From Sanguinoderma infundibulare (taxonomy: Eukaryota; Basidiomycota; Agaricomycetes; Polyporales; Polyporaceae), in contig JAVLRN010000001.1 of NCBI GenBank assembly GCA_032821775.1, forward strand, positions 2,852,001 to 2,916,000: 64,000 nucleotides of DNA. The letters run 5' to 3'. The position numbers and the translations under genes were made by a program. The notes beneath the pieces are model-generated. The model was not told where the DNA came from and did not search any database. It worked only from the letters and a program-made list of their open reading frames with translations. The stretch's first letter is position 1, and each line of letters opens with the position of its first letter. Shown here piece after piece: positions 55,471 through 64,000 of the stretch.

Positions 55471-57926
55471 GTGTTTTCATCGGTGAGTCGGGTCCGCTGG
55501 ATGTTGTGTATCATGGCTAACCGCGCAGCAGATTGTACTGTATATGCTATCATATCGTTGTGTGGACCAGATCCTCTCTTTGACCCTCTCTTGCATAGTT
55601 CTCGCAAGACTTGGACGGACGGCGAGTCACCGCTGAAGGCCCAGCTATCAATCCGTAACGATGAGGTGGAGTGCACTATTAAGCTATGAGCCTAGCCATC
55701 TCCTTCAGCGCGTACAATGAGTCTCACAGTGCTTGCTTTGACCCCCAAGCGCAGGTATAGCCATCGGCATGTGGGATGATCGGCGTTGCGGAATACTCGC
55801 GGTCAACTACGTTCATCTACGCTCATCCGTACGAAGTGTCTTCCTCCGCGTCGAGTCTGTTCTGACACTGAATACATCAGACACCCTTCTGGTGGAACAT
55901 GCGCGCTGAAATGCATGCGTATTTTGAAGTGCTGATATTATATTACGTACGTTAGACATGCCGAATACATCCCACCGCCACCCTTGGTGCGGCTAGGCAT
56001 GCTCCTGTGCGTCTTGCGTTGGTTCTGTGCAGGTTGTCAATCCGGGGTCTTCTCTTGCTTGGGCGTTGAATCGAGGAATTGCTACTGGCTACCTTGCAGA
56101 CGCTGCACGTAATTGAGATCCCCAAATTGAAGTCCCGCACGAACGTCAGGTACGTCGGATCCCCGTTTGGCGTAGTGGGTTCAGCGGCTGAGAGGGAAAA
56201 GGCAGCGTCGATCGGTATGGCTGCGTATGGGAGTGGCGCTAGACTGAAGGAGTCCGTCCCAGGTTCCAACCCGTACGAGAAGCGAGCCGCGGAGATATGT
56301 GCCGGAGGGGAAGCTCTCCTGTGCAATGGTCGCAGGTTCGTTTGTATGCTCGTCAGCGTGATTGGATAAAAGACCTCGCGCTTCAGGAAGTGCAGCTTCC
56401 ATGCTTTGCGTCCGTATGGGTGGGGGCCGTGGTGTATGTCTCTCGCAAGCAGCGCCACAAAGCCGGTGATGCCTGTGGCGTGAGGTCAACCCTCGAAGTC
56501 TCATCTCCGGCATCCCCAGATTATGAAGGTCCTGCATGGTACGCAGTCATGAGATGCGTCGCACCATTGTCTGCCGGCGGGGAGGATATGTTGTGGTTAC
56601 CGAAAGCATGTCTCGGCCCGAGCCAGGCATGGACCAACAGCCCGCCATCGATCTCGGCCGAGGCGGGGACAGTGACAGATCTGACGATCTTGTTCGGCTG
56701 CAGATATGCCTTGGCTGGCCGCGAAATCTCATTCAGAAAACAAATCTGGCAAGACTTCTCGAGGCGGAGTCGATCGGCGGACTGCAAAACCGGGCACGGG
56801 AAACGGGAGATCTGGAGTGTTTTTATTGCCGTTGGCGAGCACCCCGACGCCGTATCTCGGGGTCTTCACCGCTCTGGGTGCTCTGGACCATGGGTGCGGC
56901 CTGACGATCGTTCTTGGGCACGTTCTGCTCCTCGTCCTGATCATCGTCCTCTTCACAGCATGCGGCTACCCGCTGCCGCTGCCTTTTGCGCCCGTTCCCC
57001 GCTGCCCGTCGGTTTTCAGCTGCCGGTGCGCACCCGCCGCCTGGACACTTTACACCCGCCGATTGGTTTCGTCGCACCGTATTCTCAAAGTCCGCTCGAC
57101 CGCTGCTCAAGATCGCGCGCGTCCGAGATTCCGACTCCCCGCCGGTCCAAATTCACAACAGAGACGACGGAATACGTTCCGAGGGGTCGCCGTCTCGAAA
57201 TGGGAAATCGCGAGCTCCGATTGCATGTGCTTAAACCCGCATTGGGGATAGTCATGCACGATGTCTGTGCGGTGACGAAGCGCGACGTCCTCGTCACGCA
57301 TTTGAGCATATTGGTGCGCCCATTCGGCAATCCCATCCCCGCCTTCACCTTCTGCGGGCTTAGGGTGGCTGGCGGCTTCCCTTCTTGCAATCTACGAGGC
57401 ACCGGGGCCCCTGCACGCACGGCGTCATGCTCCCGCGAACGTTGTCCAACGCCGCTGCAAGCAGCCCAGCATGGCGCTGCGCTCGGGTATCCCCTGGCAG
57501 CCTCCCTGCAGTTTTCTTCGGACCCCCTGTAGCGGTGGCCGACGAGCCGAATGTTCGTTATCTCGCGCAATATGCCCTCCAGTCATTCTGCCGCGAACCT
57601 ACCCGTGGCGTCCTGGGAGATCTCTCGCTATCTCGCACTTCGCCGGGGCATGCTGTCGTCGAGATTTGGTCCAATGTAGCACTCTGTTCAGATTCCATGC
57701 AATCTCGTTCAATGACCGTCAGATGGCTCAGCCTCGGCTACATGCCGATCGTAGCCCGTACTTTCCGACCAGAAAGCCGAGAAGAGAGGCAGCTTCCATC
57801 GCCCTGGCGCAAGATAAGCAAGAAAGCGCCATCGACAGGAGGAGCACGCTGCTTACAACATTGTCCACTGTAAGAATGCATTCCGGATAACGTGCTTCCA
57901 TGCCGTAGTGTTCAACTTCCGCGCAG
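55471..57926. other. 2.4 kb region without a supported gene
   Basis: Lies between the stop of SPF30 and the stop of RIO2. It holds a 411-codon open frame on the plus strand (56297-57532), described as a finding but not called, because its composition is Arg/Cys/Ser-rich and no family pattern was recognised. On the minus strand there are shorter frames (for example 55952-56458) that also could not be resolved into exons. Confidence 0.4.
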
Positions 57927-60160
<2,234 letters not shown>

Positions 60161-60609
60161 GATGGGCTAGTCCAAGCAGAAAATTCGTGCAAAAAATCGG
60201 GACGGGCGATGATCGAGTCCTTGCTCCTCTGTAGAGCCTAGGTAATTTTCCACAGTTAGATATGAAATCTACTGTTTCATAAGATGTGGCATACCGTGGG
60301 GGTAGGGCAGATCTCGTCCTTGGAGGAAGGAGAAAAGCAGTGGAGGATCATGTGATCGAAAACCTCCAACCATGTGCGGGCGCTCCGCGATCCTATGATA
60401 GGTTCGGTGCCGCCAGCGCAGCACTCCCAGGTGGCCTCGGTGGACTCGATCACGCATTCAAACTCCTTGGGCATACAAAATCGTGGAAGACGCGGACAAT
60501 CAATTGTATTCAAAGCAGGAGGCCGGCGGGAGCCCATCCGTATCGAGTTTGCTGCTGGTCGAGCGTATACTGAGTACTATAAGTACTGTGCTGAACGACG
60601 GGGACATAG
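60161..60609. promoter_or_regulatory. Divergent promoter region RIO2/NAA40
   Basis: 449 bases between two start codons pointing apart. No binding motif is identified. Confidence 0.5.
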
Positions 60610-61543
60610 ATGAAGACATCCAGGCGTGTGAAGGCTGCTAATAAGGTAACATAATCCTGGACATGGGCGATCCTTGTAACGTGCGCTGATATGGCTTCAG
60701 GCATCCCTCGAAGACATCTCAGCCGTGGCAGACCTGCCAGGCACAGCTACGTTCGGGGACGCAGAGTAAGTGTCGCATATCGCGGCGGAAATCCCCAAAC
60801 GCTCACATCTATTTTCAAGGTTCTCGTTCCGTGTCGTCAGAGGCTCAAAGCTGTCTGCCAGCGACCAGGACGCCATCTGGAATTTATATGAGGCAAATAT
60901 GCGAGGGATGTATGTGATGATGGTACTGCGGCTTAGCGAAGGGTCATCGACTTTGTTGTTCCCTGCAGGACTGAGACATCTTCGTTTGGGTGGGATCCGG
61001 CCCAGAAGAGGGAAGAGCTCTTCCACGACAACTCTAGATATATTCTAGTGCTGCACGGCGACGCCGCCATCCAGGCGGAAGAGACGGGCCCATCCATAGC
61101 TGCGTTCTCCCACTTTCGGTTCGAGTTCGAAGACGACGAAGATCTAGTCTATTGGTAAGTGAGCATCCGACCGGGTCTCTAAGTGTCCGCTTACAGCTAT
61201 CTGGAAGCTACGAGTTGCAAGTCGCAGAGAGCTTGCGACGTCGCGGGCTAGCCAGCTTCCTCGTCGAGAAACTGGCAACCATTGGTGGGCACTGGCATAT
61301 GGAGAAGATTATGTTGACCGTCCTCAAGAGTAAGTTGTCCGTGCTATGAACCAGCGCGTAATCTGAACGGCATTGCAGAGAATAAGTCGGCTCGTCGGCT
61401 GTATTCCAAAGTAGGGTGAGAAACGTTGTGTTCCACATGCCGTTCGTTTTGCTAAAGCAAACTCCGTCAGGTTTGTCGTAGATCCGTGTTCCCCTGATGA
61501 GGATCCTGGTGTTGACTACGAGATTCTGTCTAAGACACTATAA
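60610..61543 (+). CDS. NAA40: N-alpha-acetyltransferase 40 (NatD)
   Basis: Seven exons: 60610-60645, 60701-60765, 60820-60909, 60969-61154, 61208-61329, 61379-61415 and 61471-61543; 202 residues. GNAT-fold protein with the NAA40 pattern: AIWNLYEANMRGM, FGWDPAQKREELFHDNSRYILV, FSHFRFEFED, YCYELQVAESLRRRGLASFLVEKL (acetyl-CoA-binding RRRGLA), MEKIMLTVLKKNKSARRLYSKVGF and VDPCSPDED. The enzyme acetylates the N-terminal serine of histones H2A and H4. The very short first exon supplies a basic KTSRRVKAANK head. The fifth exon acceptor was chosen as GGAAG, since the earlier CAG does not keep the frame. Confidence 0.92.
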
Positions 61544-61737
61544 CATATATCTAGGAACTGCGCATCTAGCATTGACTACAGTTGTATATTTCTGGAAACT
61601 CTTGCGCGCCGCCGTGTCTGAAATAGAAACCCTAACCATGTCCATGACTCACGGAAGTGACCGGCTTTAAGCGCCTGTCGGGGACGCTTGCATGCGCGCA
61701 TTGGGGAAACACGACCTTGCTACCACACCTTCCATCC

Positions 61738-62196
61738 ATGCCTTCGCCGTCATCACTACGAGCACTGCAGCGGCGGGCCTGCTTAGCCCGAAACCTGCCT
61801 AGCTGCAGGCGGTACGCTTCTCACGGGCATGGGCCCCAGTACAATGAGCCCACCGGTTACCTCTTCGCCGAGAAGGTACGAAGGTCAATTGTGCTCGTCT
61901 TGCCTTTTGACCTGACATTCTGTTCTCTCCCCTCCCAACATCGACATGAAGCCGCTTCCTGCTGGCCAAAAGCGCAAGAGGGAGTCCTGGGAGCACGCGT
62001 GGTATATCGGGATGTATGGCACTATGGGGCTGGCGGCGGTCTTGTTGTACTACAAGCCGGATACCAGGTGCGTAGCACCCTACCGTCTTCTCTCGCACAC
62101 CCTGTGACCTCTTCAACCATGTTCAGCATCCAGTCCTGGGCATTGAAGGAGGCCAAGGCCCGCATGGAGGCGCGCGGCGAGAAACCCGAACTCTAG
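61738..62196 (+). CDS. NDUFB11: Mitochondrial complex I ESSS subunit (NDUFB11-like)
   Basis: Exons 61738-61875, 61952-62067 and 62127-62196; 107 residues. An Arg-rich presequence (LRALQRRACLARNLPSCRRYASHG) suggests mitochondrial import. The mature part has NEPTGYLFAEKPLPAGQKRKRESWEHAWY, one transmembrane segment (GMYGTMGLAAVLLYYKP) and the matching helix SWALKEAKARMEARGE. This order is that of the ESSS/NDUFB11 subunit of NADH:ubiquinone oxidoreductase, a single-span accessory subunit of the membrane arm. The following GCV3 and TUF1 are also mitochondrial. Confidence 0.88.
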   Translation: MPSPSSLRALQRRACLARNLPSCRRYASHGHGPQYNEPTGYLFAEKVRRSIVLVLPFDLTFCSLPSQHRHEAASCWPKAQEGVLGARVVYRDVWHYGAGGGLVVLQAGYQVRSTLPSSLAHPVTSSTMFSIQSWALKEAKARMEARGEKPEL

Positions 62197-62488
62197 ACAC
62201 CTTCTGTCATGCTGTCGCTCATTGCATACCTTGCATGTTCCAATCCAAATCGGTCCTCCCGCAACTTGTACAATCCTATGATTATTCGAGGACGGATAGC
62301 GGATGTTAAGATTTGGTCATTACTTGCGTTGAAGCACGCATCCTAAGGTGATCTAGTAAAGCCACGGATATAGTGGACCGCGTCCATTCTCCGGCAGCGT
62401 TGAAGCGGCCAGTCCACGCCTAAACGTCCCTCAATCATGCTACCCTCACCCACATTCCCTCTGCGCCAGGCAATTGTCACTTGTCATT

Positions 62489-63265
62489 TCAGTGGTCTGA
62501 TTCGCAGTGCTTCTTGTACGCTTCTTCCGTCATGAGTTTCTCGAGCTGAGGGAGACGCGGTTCTCAGCAGCCATCCATTGAACAGACCCACATCGTCACG
62601 TACCTCAGAGGGATCCGAGAGCTTGACCTTGCACAACCAGCCTAGTCAAAGGTCCATCATCAGCACCATGTACGAGGATATGTAACTGCGCGCGTACCCT
62701 TCTCCTCGGGAGACTTGTTCAGCAAACCGGGCTGGTCATTGAGGACGCTGTTGACCGCCTCGACCGTGCCGGACACAGGTGCGAACTACAGTCCTCGTGT
62801 CAGGACACCGGCCTTGCAACGTAACGTAATGAACCTGCACTCACAATATCCGAGGCCGCCTTCACGCTCTCCACTGCGCCAATTTGGTCTGCACGAATCA
62901 CGGTCCGTCGGCGCAAGATGTGCGGAGTACACGTCGCACTCACCACCCTGGGCGATCTCGGAGCCCTCTTGGGGGAGCTCGACATAAACGACGTCTCCGA
63001 GGCTTGACTGGGCGTAGTCCGTGATAGACACGGTACCGATTTGAGTCTGGTCATCGTAGACGACCGCCTCATGGTCTTCGGTGTACTTCTTCGCTGCGGA
63101 CACGTCAGGACTCGAGCTCCGAGCATAGAAGAACGGTGTGCACTCACTGATAAGGGTTCGGACGAACGTCGTCGGGCGCACGACGCGTGCCGCAGGGGTG
63201 GCCGTACGCGCCGCCCGCAGAGCGGAAGACCTGGAACGGGAAGCTTGACGGATAGCAGAGAACAT
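62489..63265 (-). CDS. GCV3: Glycine cleavage system H protein
   Basis: Exons 63265-63148, 63093-62944, 62888-62845, 62785-62698, 62641-62604 and 62545-62489; 164 residues. A Ser/Arg/Ala-rich presequence for mitochondrial import is followed by the H-protein core: KYTEDHEAVVYDDQTQIGTVSITDYAQ, LGDVVYVELPQEGSEI, then QIGAVESVKAASD with the lipoylated lysine (Lys99), FAPVSGTVEAVN, and the end LEKLMTEEAYKKHCE. It carries the aminomethyl group between glycine decarboxylase, aminomethyltransferase and dihydrolipoamide dehydrogenase. The short exon of 38 bases carries the C-terminal WLCKVKLSDPSE. Confidence 0.95.
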
Positions 63266-63701
63266 TTTGAGGCTAGGTTGTGAGACGACTGGACACAAAC
63301 TGGACACCGACGACGCAGACACGAAGCAGGAAAATGGGAAGAGCGGCCGAAGCGGATAGGCGACAGGAGACGGGGCTCCGCTGAAAAGTCTCGGACCACG
63401 ACTCGCGCTTCCCTCTTATGGTCGCGCTGTTACGTCAATTCGTGGCCTCGCCCTAGTCGAAACCATACACAAGGAATAGCTGGAGAATAGAGAAGGGAGC
63501 ATGTAGGATTGCACTATGATCTATGGGATAAACATGCGGGGGTAAGGTACAATCGTTACGACGAGGGTCGAGTGTGCTGGCTCGAGGTCTCCTTTTGCAA
63601 TGAGTGGGGAGCATATTACAGGCACATCCATTAACGACCGGACTATGTATGACGACGACTATGCAGGTACTTAGATCGATCCTCTCCGTGAACGGTGAGA
63701 C
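63266..63701. other. Intergenic region between GCV3 start and TUF1 stop
   Basis: 436 bases containing the promoter of GCV3 and the 3' flank of TUF1. Nothing else recognised. Confidence 0.4.
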
Positions 63702-64000
63702 TCATGCAGTTTCAAGGATTTTGGTGATGATACCCGTGCCGATGGTCTTGCCGCCCTCACGGAGCGTGAAACTAAACCAAGGCTTAGTACAAGCCCCTGT
63801 TCCGCAGCGACATGAAAGAACTTACCGAGAGCCAACCTCACCCGCAACATCGTAGCACAATGTGCAAACCATCTCGACGTTATCACCGGGCATGACCATC
63901 TTGTCCTCAGCATCGGCAGTGCCCTCAGGCCATGACAACCGCGTGCTTATGTCAGCGGTACGAATGAAGAGCTGTGGCGTGTAGTTGGCCATGAAGGGAG
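63702..64000 (-). CDS. TUF1: Mitochondrial elongation factor Tu, C-terminal part
   Basis: Two exons, 64000-63826 (continues past the window) and 63771-63702. The visible 81 residues are the C-terminal beta-barrel of EF-Tu: PFMANYTPQLFIRTADIS, WPEGTADAEDKMVMPGDNVEMVC, and FTLREGGKTIGTGIITKILE. The MPGDNVEM and TLREGGKTIGTG motifs identify bacterial-type EF-Tu, so this is the mitochondrial factor. It delivers aminoacyl-tRNA to the mitochondrial ribosome with GTP. The G domain lies to the right of the window. The joining intron is 54 bases. Confidence 0.93.

Overview
The window looks like nuclear DNA of a filamentous basidiomycete, most likely an Agaricomycete. Genes are dense and split by many short introns (about 50-75 bases, GTRNGY donors, YAG acceptors). 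Gene content is typical of the class: F-box-like proteins built on the mushroom-forming pattern, a coiled-coil protein ending in a DUF6697-like module, and an NRPS-like adenylating enzyme close to basidiomycete adenylate-forming reductases. No bacterial, viral or transposon gene was recognised. Exon structures below were assembled by hand from splice consensus and reading-frame continuity, and every model closes in frame. Family names come from remembered family motifs, not from a search.

Left part (1-24.8 kb): 3' part of SLX9 (+), a fungal coiled-coil protein (-) divergent from XRCC2 (+), a stand-alone adenylating enzyme (-), two weak small-gene candidates (+), an F-box protein (-), 3.7 kb without a recognisable gene, an SRF1-like membrane protein (-), the convergent splicing-factor genes FAM192A/FYV6-like (+) and ESS2 (-), then nudE (-).

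Middle (25.3-48.5 kb): exosome subunit CSL4 (-) back to back with the pyruvate dehydrogenase E2 gene LAT1 (+), the DUF6697-like coiled-coil gene (+), an SDR oxidoreductase (-) divergent from TTC1 (+), an F-box-like gene followed by a decayed tandem copy (+), IMP1 (-) divergent from ELP4 (+), an F-box gene (-), TRM44 (-), a U6 snRNA gene (+), PIL1 (-) and eIF4E (-).

Right part (50.4-64 kb): two divergent genes that are distant paralogs of one another in a family I cannot name, SPF30/SMNDC1 (+), 2.4 kb without a supported gene, RIO2 (-) divergent from NAA40 (+), then three mitochondrial genes: the NDUFB11-like complex I subunit (+), glycine-cleavage H protein (-) and the 3' end of mitochondrial EF-Tu (-).

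Most genes are housekeeping: ribosome assembly (SLX9, RIO2), RNA decay (CSL4), splicing (U6, ESS2, FAM192A, SPF30), tRNA modification (ELP4, TRM44), translation (eIF4E, TUF1), mitochondrial metabolism (LAT1, GCV3, NDUFB11, IMP1), DNA repair (XRCC2) and cell organisation (nudE, PIL1). The least explained parts are the divergent paralog pair at 50.4-54.2 kb, the stand-alone adenylating enzyme, the DUF6697-like protein and the decaying F-box duplicate.
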